Shown one piece after another: positions 27,512 through 36,494 of a stretch of 64,000 nucleotides of DNA. Every line of letters begins with the position of its first letter. The first letter of the stretch is position 1. Under the pieces are notes generated by a model. It worked only from the letters and a program-made list of their open reading frames with translations, made no database searches and had not been told where the DNA came from. The stretch spans positions 3,782,001-3,846,000 of the forward strand of contig NZ_VFPO01000001.1 of NCBI RefSeq assembly GCF_006716765.1, given 5' to 3'. The translations under genes were made by a program, and so were the position numbers. This DNA comes from Actinomadura hallensis. Its GTDB lineage: Bacteria > Actinomycetota > Actinomycetes > Streptosporangiales > Streptosporangiaceae.

Positions 27512-29113
27512 TCAGGCCCTGCCCCACCTCTCTTCGGCGAGGGCGGTGAGGGCGCGGTGGTCGAGCTTCCCGTTGGCCCCGCGCCCGACCGTCTCGACGA
27601 ACCCGATCTCGCGGGGGACCTTGTAGCCGGCCAGCATCGACCGGGCGTGCGCCCGCAGCTCCTCGATCGAAGGCTCCTCGCCGTCGGCCTCGACCAGGGC
27701 GACGACCTTCCTGCCCAGGCGGTCGTCGGGCACGCCGACCACGGCGGCGTCGGCGACGGCGGGGTGCTTCTTGAGCACCTCCTCGACCTCCTCGGCGAAC
27801 ACCTTCTCCCCGCCGGTGTTGATCACACCGGAGCCGCGGCCGAGCAGGCGGATGGTGCCGTCGGCCTCGAGCGTGGCGAGGTCGCCGGGGACGGACCAGC
27901 GCCGGCCCGCCGCCTCGACGAAGGTCCGGGCGGACTTCTCGGGGTCGTTGAGGTAGCCGACCGGGATCCAGCCGGTCACCGCGAGCCGCCCGACCCGGCC
28001 GTCGCCCGGCTCGGCCAGCGTGCCGTCGTCGAGCAGGATCGCGGCCCGGTCGGACGGGCGGAACGTGGCGGTGTCCGCGACGTTCCCGGCCGTCGACACG
28101 GTCGAGGCGACCGCGGACGCCTCCGACGAGCCGAGCCCGTCGAGCAGGCGCACCCGCGGCAGGTGCTTCAGCAGCCCGCTCTTGACCTCGCTGCTCCACA
28201 TGACGCCCGACGAGAAGACGAGCCTCAGGGAGGACAGGTCCCACCGGCCGGGCTCCGCGTCGAGCGCGGCGAGGAGCGGCCGCGCGAACGCGTCCCCGAC
28301 GATCGCCAGCGACGCGACCCGCTCGCGTTCGGCGGTGTCGAGCAGCTCCTCCGCCGAGAAGCTCGTGCCGGTCAGGGTGACGATCGTCGAGCCCGCGCTC
28401 AGCGCGGCGATCGTGAAGAAGAGTCCCGCTCCGTGCATCAGCGGGCTCGCCGTGAGCGCGCGCAGCTCGCGGCTCTTCTCCCGCAGGTGCCGCTCGATCG
28501 CCGCGGTGTCGCCGTGGTCGGGCAGCGGGGCGGCGTTCTGCGAGTTGAGCAGGGACAGGATGTCGGCCTGGCGCCACATCACGCCCTTGGGCTGCCCCGT
28601 CGTCCCGCCGGTGTAGATGAGGATCAGGGAGTCGGCGCTGCCTCCGCCGTGCGGGCGGGGGGTGTGGGCGAGCGCCTCGGAGTACGGCGTGACCCAGCCG
28701 GGCGCGTACCCGTCGCCGCCGACCTCGATCCAGGCGCGCACGCTCGGCACCCGATCGCGGACCCTGGCGACGCGGTCGCGGAACTCCGCCGCGTAGACGA
28801 CCGCCTTCACGTCCGCGTCGGTCCAGATCTGGACCAGCTCGTCGTCGACGTACCTGTAGTTGGTGTTCATCGGCGCGAGCGCCGCCTTGGAGGCGGCGTA
28901 GAAGGCCTCGATGTACTCGGGACCGTTGCGCAGGTACTCCGCGACGACGTCGCCGGGGCGGAGGCCGGCGTCGCCGAGGGCTCCGGCGAGCGCGGAGGCG
29001 TTGGCGTCGAGCTCGGCCCACGTGGTGCGCCGGTCGCCGTGCACGAGGGCGACCCGCTCGGGGAACACGCGTGATACCGCCTCGAAGACGCTGGCGAAGT
29101 CCCAGTCGGCCAT
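27512..29113 (-). CDS. Acyl-CoA synthetase, FadD19-like
   Basis: AMP-forming acid-CoA ligase of 533 aa. The P-loop reads YTGGTTGQPKGVMWRQ, a form typical of actinobacterial FadD19/FadD17 synthetases acting on steroid side-chain or similar bulky acids. The adenylation motifs are GWIPVGYLNDP and GDLATLEADGTIRLLGRGSGV, with the A10 Lys in GANGKLDHR. The ATG at 29113 (MADWDFASVF) follows an AAAGGG ribosome site; the longer frame adds 11 codons without support. It is monocistronic, with operator site 3 at 53 bases upstream. Confidence 0.93.
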   Translation of the reverse strand: MADWDFASVFEAVSRVFPERVALVHGDRRTTWAELDANASALAGALGDAGLRPGDVVAEYLRNGPEYIEAFYAASKAALAPMNTNYRYVDDELVQIWTDADVKAVVYAAEFRDRVARVRDRVPSVRAWIEVGGDGYAPGWVTPYSEALAHTPRPHGGGSADSLILIYTGGTTGQPKGVMWRQADILSLLNSQNAAPLPDHGDTAAIERHLREKSRELRALTASPLMHGAGLFFTIAALSAGSTIVTLTGTSFSAEELLDTAERERVASLAIVGDAFARPLLAALDAEPGRWDLSSLRLVFSSGVMWSSEVKSGLLKHLPRVRLLDGLGSSEASAVASTVSTAGNVADTATFRPSDRAAILLDDGTLAEPGDGRVGRLAVTGWIPVGYLNDPEKSARTFVEAAGRRWSVPGDLATLEADGTIRLLGRGSGVINTGGEKVFAEEVEEVLKKHPAVADAAVVGVPDDRLGRKVVALVEADGEEPSIEELRAHARSMLAGYKVPREIGFVETVGRGANGKLDHRALTALAEERWGRA

Positions 29114-29165
29114 GGAGACCCTTTCAGGAGCGACACGGGGAACCATGCCCCGGACAGTGCACCGC

Positions 29166-29186
29166 TATCCTAATGACAGTAGGTTA
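29166..29186. promoter_or_regulatory. 21-bp regulon operator, site 3
   Basis: TATCCTA-N7-TAGGTTA, a good match to the consensus, 53 bases upstream of the FadD19-like gene and about 140 bases upstream of the divergent tetR gene. Confidence 0.7.
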
Positions 29187-29327
29187 TTCGGGCAAACGAG
29201 CCGGGCGGTCCTGCCTGGTGGACTGCCTGTGACCCGCGATGCGCGCCGCTCCGCCGCAAGGAACGGGCGTTAGGTAAAGCGAGCGGTAACATCACTTCAC
29301 AAACCGGACCGTCACCAGGAGACCGCG

Positions 29328-29984
29328 ATGGCCAGGCCCCGGCAGCCACTGATCAGCCGTAGTGCCGCTGCGGCGGCAGCACTGCGCATCATCGACGAAG
29401 AGGGACTCGACGCCCTGTCGTTGCCGCGCCTCGCCCGTGACATCGGGGTGAGCGCCCCGTCCCTGTACCACCACTTCGCGGACAAGTCGGCGATCCTCGC
29501 GGCCGTCTCCCGCGCGATCGTCGCCGAGATAAAGGTGCCCCGGAAGCCCGCTCCGGAGAACTGGCCGGAGTGGTTCGTCCAGATGAGCCTCAACTTCCGC
29601 ACCGTGGTGCTGCGGCACCGCAACGCGGCGCCGCTGCTCCTGCAGTACCGCCCCCGGCTGCAGCTGACCGGCTACGACGACGCCGCCGAGTACCTGGCCG
29701 AGTGCGGCGTCCCGGTGCACCTGCACGTCCAGATCCTCGAGGGCATGGAGACGATCACCCTGGGGGCCTCCCTCGCCGAGGCGATGAAGCCGACGGCGTC
29801 GCGCAAGCCGTCGTTCCCCTACCTCGACGTCAAGCGCCAGCCCAACCTGGCCGCCGCCGTCGCCGCCAACACCTTCACCCAGAAGAAGGTCTTCGAGAAC
29901 ATGATCCGCAGCTTCCTCTACGGCGTCGTCCAGTTGGAGGAGTCTGCCCAGCCGAAGCGCACCTCTCCCCGGCAGTCGAAGTGA
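29328..29984 (+). CDS. TetR/AcrR family transcriptional regulator
   Basis: A 218-aa repressor. The HTH is ALSLPRLARDIGVSAPSLYHHF (about residues 28-49). The C-terminal domain resembles the tetracycline-repressor type (LRHRNAAPLLLQYRP). AGGAG precedes the ATG. It is the only regulator between 21.6 and 44 kb, the stretch that carries ten copies of a 21-bp palindrome, so it is the natural candidate for binding them. It is transcribed away from the operon it would control. A CoA ester or the acid substrate could be the ligand; this is inference. Confidence 0.92.
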   Translation: MARPRQPLISRSAAAAAALRIIDEEGLDALSLPRLARDIGVSAPSLYHHFADKSAILAAVSRAIVAEIKVPRKPAPENWPEWFVQMSLNFRTVVLRHRNAAPLLLQYRPRLQLTGYDDAAEYLAECGVPVHLHVQILEGMETITLGASLAEAMKPTASRKPSFPYLDVKRQPNLAAAVAANTFTQKKVFENMIRSFLYGVVQLEESAQPKRTSPRQSK

Positions 29985-30000
29985 GGCCGGGCCCGGGGAG

Positions 30001-30359
30001 CTAGAGCCGCTCCCCGCGCGGCACCACCCAGAGGCCCTCGGCCTCGGTGAGGACCCGGCCGCCCCGGGTCAGCTCGGCGCGCATGTAACGCTTGCGGCCC
30101 TCCTCGGACTCGATCCATGCCCGGACGCCGAGCGGCTCGCCCACGGGCACGATCTCGCGGTAGTCGGTCCTGACGTACGCCGTCCTGCCGCGGGGCCGCC
30201 CGTGGCTGTAGCCCAGGCGGGACATGACTTCGTCGAAGACGAGCGGGAGCACCCCGCCGTGGACGGCTCCGCGGCCCGCGTGGAACCTCCCGAGCGCGGC
30301 GCCTCGCCCAGGGGGCGGATCCGCGGCCCTGTGCGAGGCGCGTGCCGGTCTTCTGTCAT
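30001..30359 (-). pseudogene. PaaI-type thioesterase (hot-dog), frameshifted
   Basis: The ATG at 30359 overlaps the stop of the acyl-CoA ligase upstream (ATGA), and the first 20 codons (MTEDRHAPRTGPRIRPLGEA) are in frame. At about 30305 one base is missing in GGCGCC. Restoring it joins this start to ALGRFHAGRGAVHGGVLPLV and on to the stop at 30001, giving a 119-aa thioesterase. The motif HGGVLPLVFDEVM is the PaaI-type active-site helix. The family hydrolyses acyl-CoA to rescue CoA from dead-end intermediates. As written, only an 83-residue fragment could be made. Confidence 0.75.
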
Positions 30360-31888
30360 CGCTTGAGCGGGACGGCGTGCTCGGGGACCTTGTCGTACCG
30401 CTCCCGCAGCACCACCTTCGACAGCTTGCCCGAGAACGTGCGCGGCAGCGGCTCGTCGCTCACGATCGCGTGGCGGGGCTGCTTGAAGCCCGCGAGCTGC
30501 TCCTTGGAGACCGCGGCCAGGCGGGACAGCACCTCCTCCTGGTCGCCGTCGCAGCGGAGCACCACCATCGGGACCTCGCCCCACTGCTCGTCGGGCACGC
30601 CGATCACGGCGAGCTCGGCCACTCCCTCCACACCGGCGAGCACCCGCTCGATCTCGGCGGGGTAGACGTTGAGCCCGCCCGAGATCAGCATGTCCTTGCT
30701 CCGGTCGATCAGCTTGAGGAAGCCCTGCCCGTCCTGGAGCCCGACGTCGCCCGTCCGCAGCCAGCCGTCGACGACGGTCTCCGCGGTCTCCTCCGGCCGC
30801 CGCCAGTAGCCCTTCATCACGTGCGGACCCTTGACCAAAATCTCGCCCACCTCGTCCGGCCCGGCGAAGCCGCCCTCGGCCGCGGCGATGCGGATGTCGG
30901 TCCCGAGCAGCGGCAGGCCGGCGAAGCCGGGGCGGCTGACCGCGTCCTCGTAGCGCATCGAGGCCGCCAGCCCGGACGCCTCGGTCAGGCCGTAGACCTG
31001 GGTCAGCGGGATGCCGCGGGAGCGGAAGGCCTCCAGCAGGTCCAGCCGGACCGGCGCCCCGCCGGCTCCCGCGAAGCTGAACTCGGCCAGCCTGGCCTCG
31101 CCGAACCTCGGCAGGGTCATCATCCGCTCCCAGATCACCGGCACCATCGTGGTGGCCGTGACCTGGTACTTCTCAAGGATGTCGAGGGCGCGTTCGGGGT
31201 CGAACTCCTCGAGCAGCACCATGGTGGAGCCCGGGTAGACCACGAACTGCATGAAGACCGAGATCCCCGACCCGGTGTAGACCAGCGGCGCGGCCGCGAG
31301 CACCCTGTCCTTGCCGGTCAGTCCGTGCGCGAGGCACGCGGACTGGCCGACCGAGAGAATGCCGGCGTGCGTCAGCAGGGCGCCCTTCTGCACCCCGGTG
31401 GTGCCGGAGGTGTAGCAGATGAACGCCGGGTCGTCGCCGGCGACGTCGGCGACCGGCACCGGGCCGTCCTCGACCAGCAGGTCCGAGTACGGCGGCAGGT
31501 CTTCGCCGCCCAGCGCGAAGATCTCGAACTCCCTGCTCCGCCCGGCCTCCTCCAGGAGGCCCACCAGATCGCCGTCGGCGACGACGACCTTGGGGTCCGC
31601 GTCCTCGATCAGGGTCGCCAGCTCGTTGCCCTTGAGCCGGAAGTTGAGCGGGGCGCAGATCGCGCCGAGCTTCACGGTCGCCAGCATCAGGGCGGCGACC
31701 TCCGGCTTGTTGGTCATGAGGATGCCGACGCGGTCGCCGTGCCGCACTCCCCTCTTGGCCAGGCCGCGAGCCAGCGCGTCCGAGATCGCGTCGAGTTCAC
31801 GCCAGGTCACGGCGGTGTCGCCGAAGATGATCGCGTCGTGGTCGGGACGGTTGCGTCCCCAGTAGCGGACGAGGTCGTTGATGTTCAT
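30356..31888 (-). CDS. AMP-dependent acyl-CoA ligase
   Basis: A 510-aa acid-CoA ligase. Motifs are YTSGTTGVQKGALLTH (P-loop), VYGLTEASG, GWLRTGDVG, IDRSKDMLISGG and the catalytic Lys in TFSGKLSK. This is the general class I long/medium-chain type, with no clear substrate class. The ATG at 31888 overlaps the CoA transferase stop (ATGA) and its own stop overlaps the thioesterase start. The order CoA transferase, ligase, thioesterase suggests a set handling CoA activation and release. The gene belongs to the minus-strand operon that begins at 35402. Confidence 0.93.
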   Translation of the reverse strand: MNINDLVRYWGRNRPDHDAIIFGDTAVTWRELDAISDALARGLAKRGVRHGDRVGILMTNKPEVAALMLATVKLGAICAPLNFRLKGNELATLIEDADPKVVVADGDLVGLLEEAGRSREFEIFALGGEDLPPYSDLLVEDGPVPVADVAGDDPAFICYTSGTTGVQKGALLTHAGILSVGQSACLAHGLTGKDRVLAAAPLVYTGSGISVFMQFVVYPGSTMVLLEEFDPERALDILEKYQVTATTMVPVIWERMMTLPRFGEARLAEFSFAGAGGAPVRLDLLEAFRSRGIPLTQVYGLTEASGLAASMRYEDAVSRPGFAGLPLLGTDIRIAAAEGGFAGPDEVGEILVKGPHVMKGYWRRPEETAETVVDGWLRTGDVGLQDGQGFLKLIDRSKDMLISGGLNVYPAEIERVLAGVEGVAELAVIGVPDEQWGEVPMVVLRCDGDQEEVLSRLAAVSKEQLAGFKQPRHAIVSDEPLPRTFSGKLSKVVLRERYDKVPEHAVPLKR

Positions 31889-33096
31889 GAGGCGTCCTGA
31901 TCGGAGGTGTCGTGAGAAGGGGAGGGTGCGAGTTCGGCCAGCACCGCCGCGGTGTCGGCCCCGAGGTCCGGGGCCTGCTCCGGTGCGAAGGTCTCCCCCG
32001 CCACCCGCACGGGCGAGGCCGTGAGCTCCAGTTCCCCGTGCTCGGTGACGAGCCGGTAGGTGTTGGCGCGCGCGGTGAAGTGCGGGTCGCGGACGAGGTC
32101 GTCGACGGTGTTGACGGGCCCGCCCGCGATGTCGTGCTCGAGGAAGAACTCGGTCCACTCGGCGCGGGTGCGCTCGGCGAAGATCTTCTTCAGCTCCCGC
32201 CAGACGTGCTCGGCACGCTCGCGCGAGCCTTCGTCCACGGTTTCGAGGTCGTACTCGAGCAGGTCCTCGCGTCCCACCGCGACGCAGAAGTTCCGCCAGA
32301 ACTTCGGGAGGTGCGCGCCGAAGATCATCGCTCCGCCGTCGCTCGTCCGGTAGGCCTCCAGGCGGGGCCAGTCGGGCAGGCGCCCGTCGGGCAGCCATCC
32401 GTCGCGCAGCACGACCCGGTCCCGGTTCAAAGCGGCGTCGATCTCGTCGGGGATCCAGGCCGCGGCGACGTCGGCCCCGGCCACCTCGATCCGCTTGCCG
32501 ACGCCGGTGCGCCGCGCGTCGAGGATCGCCGCGAGCACGCCCATCGCGCCGTACGCGCCCAGCGCGTACATGGCGATGTTCGGATTGGTCGACCCGGCCA
32601 TGCCCTCGGTGGGCGGCTCGTCGGGCAGGTTCACCCTGCGCAGCCCGCCGTACCCGTCGAACACCGGGCCGCCCGAGCCCAGGCGGCTGTAGGGGCCGTC
32701 GGAACCGAATCCGGAGATGCTGCAGAAGACCAGGGAGGGCTTCAGCTCGGCGAGCACGTCGGGTCCGAGGCCGAGCCGCTCCAGGTATCCCGCACGGGTG
32801 CCCTCGATGACCACGTCGCTCTGCGCCGCGAGGTCGCGGAACGCCCGCTTGCCCTTCTCGCTCCGCAGGTCGAGGGCGACGCTCCGCTTGCCGCGGTTCC
32901 AGCGCAGGTGCATGAAGGCCGGCCCGTCGGGCGCGCCCACCGCGGCCGCGCCGCCCTGGCGCACCCCGTCGCCGGGGCCCGACTCGACCTTGATCACGTC
33001 GGCGCCCAGGTCGGCCAGGTGCCCGCCGACGGAGGACGGCGCGAGCTGTGCGACCTCCAGGACCCGGATGCCGTTGAGCAGCGAGTAGCCGGGCAT
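31885..33096 (-). CDS. Class III (CaiB/BaiF) CoA transferase
   Basis: A 403-aa protein that would move CoA between acids or, in the racemase subgroup, epimerise 2-methylacyl-CoA. Features: the N-terminal VLEVAQLAPSSVGGHLADLGADVIKVE, RGKRSVALDL, the region of the catalytic Asp in GGPVFDGYGGL, and the late GGPVNTVDDLVRDPHF. The length matches the family. It is 40 bases downstream of the SDR gene and coupled to the ligase after it. Confidence 0.92.
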   Translation of the reverse strand: MPGYSLLNGIRVLEVAQLAPSSVGGHLADLGADVIKVESGPGDGVRQGGAAAVGAPDGPAFMHLRWNRGKRSVALDLRSEKGKRAFRDLAAQSDVVIEGTRAGYLERLGLGPDVLAELKPSLVFCSISGFGSDGPYSRLGSGGPVFDGYGGLRRVNLPDEPPTEGMAGSTNPNIAMYALGAYGAMGVLAAILDARRTGVGKRIEVAGADVAAAWIPDEIDAALNRDRVVLRDGWLPDGRLPDWPRLEAYRTSDGGAMIFGAHLPKFWRNFCVAVGREDLLEYDLETVDEGSRERAEHVWRELKKIFAERTRAEWTEFFLEHDIAGGPVNTVDDLVRDPHFTARANTYRLVTEHGELELTASPVRVAGETFAPEQAPDLGADTAAVLAELAPSPSHDTSDQDAS

Positions 33097-33135
33097 GGCC
33101 GCTCCTTTCTGTTCGGTGTGAGTCCGGGACGATCG

Positions 33136-33873
33136 TCAGTGGACCGGGCCGCCGAGCCAGACGCCGAGTTCCTCGCCGGACACGTAGGCGGCCTGATCGC
33201 TCGCCAGGAAGGCCACCGTGTCGGCGACCGCGTCGGCGGGGATCTCCGGCCAGGCCGCCCGCAGCGCGGCGTGGTGCTCGTCGCCCGCGTCCCGGGTCAT
33301 GTCGGTGTCGACGAAGCCCGGGACGACCACGTTCGCCGTGATGCCCCGGCGGGCGACCTCCTTGGCGAGCACCTTGGTCATCGCCACGAGCCCGGCCTTC
33401 GCCGCGGCGTACGCCGCCATGGTCGGGGTGACGGACCGGCCGGCCGCGGGGCTGCCGAGGAAGATCACCCTTCCCCAGCCGGCGGCGTACATGCCCGGAA
33501 GGGCCGCGTGGGTGCAGTAGTACGCGCCGTGCAGGTTCACGCCGAGCACGCGGTCCCACGCCTCGGGGCCGAGGGAGCGCGCCGAGGCGTTCTCGGCGTG
33601 GCCGGCGTTGTTGACCAGCACGGTCGGCGTGCCCAGCAGCTCGGCCGTGGCGGCGACCAGGTCCACCGCCTCCGCGGCGACGCCGACGTCGCCCCGCACG
33701 GCGGCGGCGCGGCCGCCGAGGGCCTCGATCTCCTCGACCACGGCCTGCGCGCCGTCGGCGCTGCGCGAGTAGTTGACCGCGACGGCGAACCCGTCCTGGG
33801 CGAGGCGCCGGGAGATCCGCGCGCCGATGCCCCGGCCGCCTCCGGTGACCAGGGCGACCCTGCCGGCGGGCAT
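33136..33873 (-). CDS. SDR family oxidoreductase (FabG-like)
   Basis: A 245-aa short-chain dehydrogenase with the full set of motifs: GGGRGIGARI, LVNNAGHAE, Ser in FLGSPAAG, YAAAKAG and a C-terminal end YVSGEELGVWLGG. It most likely acts on 3-hydroxyacyl- or ring-hydroxyl CoA intermediates. The start at 33873 is 2 bases after the stop of the ligase gene, so they share a transcript. Confidence 0.93.
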   Translation of the reverse strand: MPAGRVALVTGGGRGIGARISRRLAQDGFAVAVNYSRSADGAQAVVEEIEALGGRAAAVRGDVGVAAEAVDLVAATAELLGTPTVLVNNAGHAENASARSLGPEAWDRVLGVNLHGAYYCTHAALPGMYAAGWGRVIFLGSPAAGRSVTPTMAAYAAAKAGLVAMTKVLAKEVARRGITANVVVPGFVDTDMTRDAGDEHHAALRAAWPEIPADAVADTVAFLASDQAAYVSGEELGVWLGGPVH

Positions 33874-33875
33874 GC

Positions 33876-35402
33876 TCACCGCACCTTCGCGGTCGTCTCG
33901 GGGAGGGTGGCGTACTGCCGGGTCAGGTCGCGCTTGGCGATCTTGCCGCTGGCCATCCTCGGCAGGTCGCCGTCGACGAAGACGACGTAGCGGGGAACCT
34001 TGTAGTCCGCGAGCCGCTCGTTGCACCACTCGACGACCTCGGCCGCCTCGATCGGCCGCTCGGCGCGGACCACGGCCGCGGGCGTCTCGCCGAACTTGGC
34101 GTCGGGGACGCTGATGACCGCGACCTCCTTGACGCCGGGCATGGTCTGGATGACCTGCTCGATCTCCAGGGGGGAGATGTTGAGGCCGCCGGAGATGATC
34201 ATGTCCTTGAGGCGGTCCACGTAGGTGAGGCGGCCCTGCTCGTCCAGCACGCCGATGTCCCCGGTGCGCAGCCAGCCGTCCAGGAAGGCCTCGCGGGTCG
34301 CCTCCTCGTTGCGCCAGTAGCCCGGCATCATGCCCGGCCCCCGCAGGAGGATCTCCCCTGGCTCGTTCGGCGGAAGGTCGTTGCCCTCGGGGTCGACCAC
34401 GCGGATCTTGGTGAAGATGCCGCCGTAGCCGCACTTCTCGGGGTGGAGGTGGGCCTCGGCGCGCGGCATGACCGTCGCCGAGCCGCCGATCTCGGTCTGG
34501 CCGTAGATCTGCCTCAGGGCGACGCCCTTGGCCATCCACGTCTTGAGCAGGTCGACCGGCACCCGGGCGCCGCCGACGTGCGCCGTGGTGAGCGACGTGA
34601 GGTCGGCGTCCTCGAAGCCGTCGGCGCGGGAGATCTGCTCGAAGAGGATCGGCGGGCCGGTGAGGGTGGTGACCTTGTTGGCGGCCATCACCTCGAGGGC
34701 GCGGCCGGGCACGAAGCCCGGCTGGAGGAACAGGGTGCCGCCGTGCAGCACGACGCGGCAGAAGTTCCAGATGACGCCGGCGGCGGTGAAGAGCGGAAGG
34801 ACCAGGAGGGCCCGCAGCCCCTGCGGCTCGACCCCCTCGATCAGGTGCCACTCGTGCATCTCGCCGGCGATGGTGCCGTGCGTGAAGATGACGCCCTTGG
34901 GCTTGCCGGTGGTCCCGCTGGTGTAGACGATGGCGGTCGGATCCTGCAGGTCCGCGACGTGGTTGCGGACCGCCGGGTGCGCACCGCCGCGCAGCGGCCG
35001 GACGTCGCGCTGGAGGGTCCGGAGCCGGAACTCCGCCCCTTCGTCCCGGATCTCGCGGAGCCGATCCTCGATCGCGCCCTCGTCCGCGTAGACGACCGCG
35101 GGCTCGCAGTCCTCGACCAGGCCAGCGAGCTCGCGCGTCACCATCCGCTGGTTGAACGGGGCCACGATCGCACCGATCTTGAAGCCGGCGAGCGCGGCCA
35201 CGCACCACTCGAGGGAGTTGGCCGCGACGATCGAGACCCGGTCCCCGGGCCGGACGCCGTCGGACCGCAGGGTCGCGGCGACACCGTCGGCCCACGTGTT
35301 GAGCTCGGCGTAGGTCACCGGATCGCCGTCGAAGTCGATGGCGACGAAGTCTGGTGTGGTGCGCGCCCACCAGGTGAGCGCGTCTGCGACGGTGCCGCTC
35401 AT
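33876..35402 (-). CDS. AMP-dependent acyl-CoA ligase
   Basis: A 508-aa ligase and first gene of the minus-strand operon running to 30001. Motifs are YTSGTTGKPKGVIFTHG, YGQTEIGG, GWLRTGDIG, VDRLKDMIISGGLN and the Lys in MASGKIAK. It differs clearly from the two other ligases in the window, so three distinct acids or intermediates are probably activated. Operator site 4 lies 29 bases upstream of its start. Confidence 0.94.
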   Translation of the reverse strand: MSGTVADALTWWARTTPDFVAIDFDGDPVTYAELNTWADGVAATLRSDGVRPGDRVSIVAANSLEWCVAALAGFKIGAIVAPFNQRMVTRELAGLVEDCEPAVVYADEGAIEDRLREIRDEGAEFRLRTLQRDVRPLRGGAHPAVRNHVADLQDPTAIVYTSGTTGKPKGVIFTHGTIAGEMHEWHLIEGVEPQGLRALLVLPLFTAAGVIWNFCRVVLHGGTLFLQPGFVPGRALEVMAANKVTTLTGPPILFEQISRADGFEDADLTSLTTAHVGGARVPVDLLKTWMAKGVALRQIYGQTEIGGSATVMPRAEAHLHPEKCGYGGIFTKIRVVDPEGNDLPPNEPGEILLRGPGMMPGYWRNEEATREAFLDGWLRTGDIGVLDEQGRLTYVDRLKDMIISGGLNISPLEIEQVIQTMPGVKEVAVISVPDAKFGETPAAVVRAERPIEAAEVVEWCNERLADYKVPRYVVFVDGDLPRMASGKIAKRDLTRQYATLPETTAKVR

Positions 35403-35430
35403 GCTGCTGCTCCTCCACCTTGCGTGAAGT

Positions 35431-35451
35431 TAAACTAACGTCCCTAGGTTC
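35431..35451. promoter_or_regulatory. 21-bp regulon operator, site 4
   Basis: TAAACTA-N7-TAGGTTC, 29 bases upstream of the ligase at 33876-35402. It is paired with site 5, 35 bases further away. Confidence 0.6.
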
Positions 35452-35465
35452 TTCAGGCAAGGCCC

Positions 35466-35486
35466 ATTCTTAATGGCTATAGGTTA
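35466..35486. promoter_or_regulatory. 21-bp regulon operator, site 5
   Basis: ATTCTTA-N7-TAGGTTA, overlapping the stop codon of the GNAT gene. The 35-base centre-to-centre spacing from site 4 could support cooperative binding at the promoter of the ligase operon. Confidence 0.6.
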
Positions 35487-36494
35487 CCTGGGCAAGACCC
35501 AGGCTCCGTCTTCCCTGGTCAGATCACCGAATCCGTAGAGCGCGTCGTCCTGGTTGCGCTCGAATCCCAGTCTGCGCACCAGGCGGACCGCCCGGTCATC
35601 GGCGGGATCGATCCGCATCAGGGCGACCTGGTCGCCCCGCGCCGCGAACTCGGCGAGCGTCCGGGTCAGCAGCGCGAGACCGAGCCCCGTCCCCTGGAAG
35701 TCCCTGGCCACGGCGAGGGCGCGCAGGGCGCCCGCCCGGCGGGTCTCGAAGACCGTCGGCTCGGCGTCGGCGAGCACCAGGCCGACGGGCTCGCCGCCCG
35801 GTCGGCGGGCGAGGACGCCCCGGGCGCCGCCCGCCGCCAGCCCGGACACCACCTGCTGCCTCGCCCGCGCGGACAGCCCGCCCCGCGACAGCACCGACTC
35901 GCACTCGCGGACGAGTGCGTCACCGGCCTCGCCTTCGACGGCGTCCAGGACGACCCCCTCCGGCAACGGGGCCGCCGGAAGCTCCAGCGCATAGGGGCCG
36001 GTGAGCTGGCGGACCTGGAGCCAGGTCTGGGAGACGCGGGTCATGCCGAAGCGCCGGGCGAGCCGCTCGGCCGCGGGATGGTGCCCGTAGGCCCAGCCGC
36101 GCACCGTGCGCGCGCCCGACCCGAGCCAGCCGCCCCCACCGGTCTCGAGGCCGACGGTCTCGACGGTCAGCGTCGACACCCCCCGCGACCGGTAGTCGGG
36201 ATGGACCACCAGGCGCGCGAGACCGCGCCCGTCCTGCACGGCCAGATGCGCGTAGGCCAGCAGATGCCCGCCGGTGCCGTCCCATGTCAGGTCGTCGAGG
36301 TCGCCCCGGACCAGCAGGTGGCGGATCGTCTGCCGCCCGTCGCCGGCCTGCCGGACGAGCTCCTCGGGGATGCGGGTGAACCCGGCCTCCTCGTCGTACT
36401 CCCCGGCCTCCCGGACCAGCCGGAGGGCGTCCTCGAGATCCCGTCCCTCCAGCCTGCCGGTGACGGCGTGGTTGATCATCGGGTCGCCGGTCAT
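35484..36494 (-). CDS. GNAT family N-acetyltransferase, tandem-domain (MshD-like)
   Basis: A 336-aa protein with two GNAT folds. The N-terminal half carries YAHLAVQDGRGLARLVVHPDYRSRGV. The C-terminal half carries GLVLADAEPTVFE, RALAVARDFQGTGLGLALLTRTL and a final RLVRRLGFERNQDDALYGF. The layout is that of mycothiol synthase (MshD), but it lies in a catabolic operon, so it may instead acetylate a small amine or CoA-linked substrate. The ATG at 36494 overlaps the Rieske oxygenase stop (ATGA), linking the two. Confidence 0.88.
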   Translation of the reverse strand: MTGDPMINHAVTGRLEGRDLEDALRLVREAGEYDEEAGFTRIPEELVRQAGDGRQTIRHLLVRGDLDDLTWDGTGGHLLAYAHLAVQDGRGLARLVVHPDYRSRGVSTLTVETVGLETGGGGWLGSGARTVRGWAYGHHPAAERLARRFGMTRVSQTWLQVRQLTGPYALELPAAPLPEGVVLDAVEGEAGDALVRECESVLSRGGLSARARQQVVSGLAAGGARGVLARRPGGEPVGLVLADAEPTVFETRRAGALRALAVARDFQGTGLGLALLTRTLAEFAARGDQVALMRIDPADDRAVRLVRRLGFERNQDDALYGFGDLTREDGAWVLPR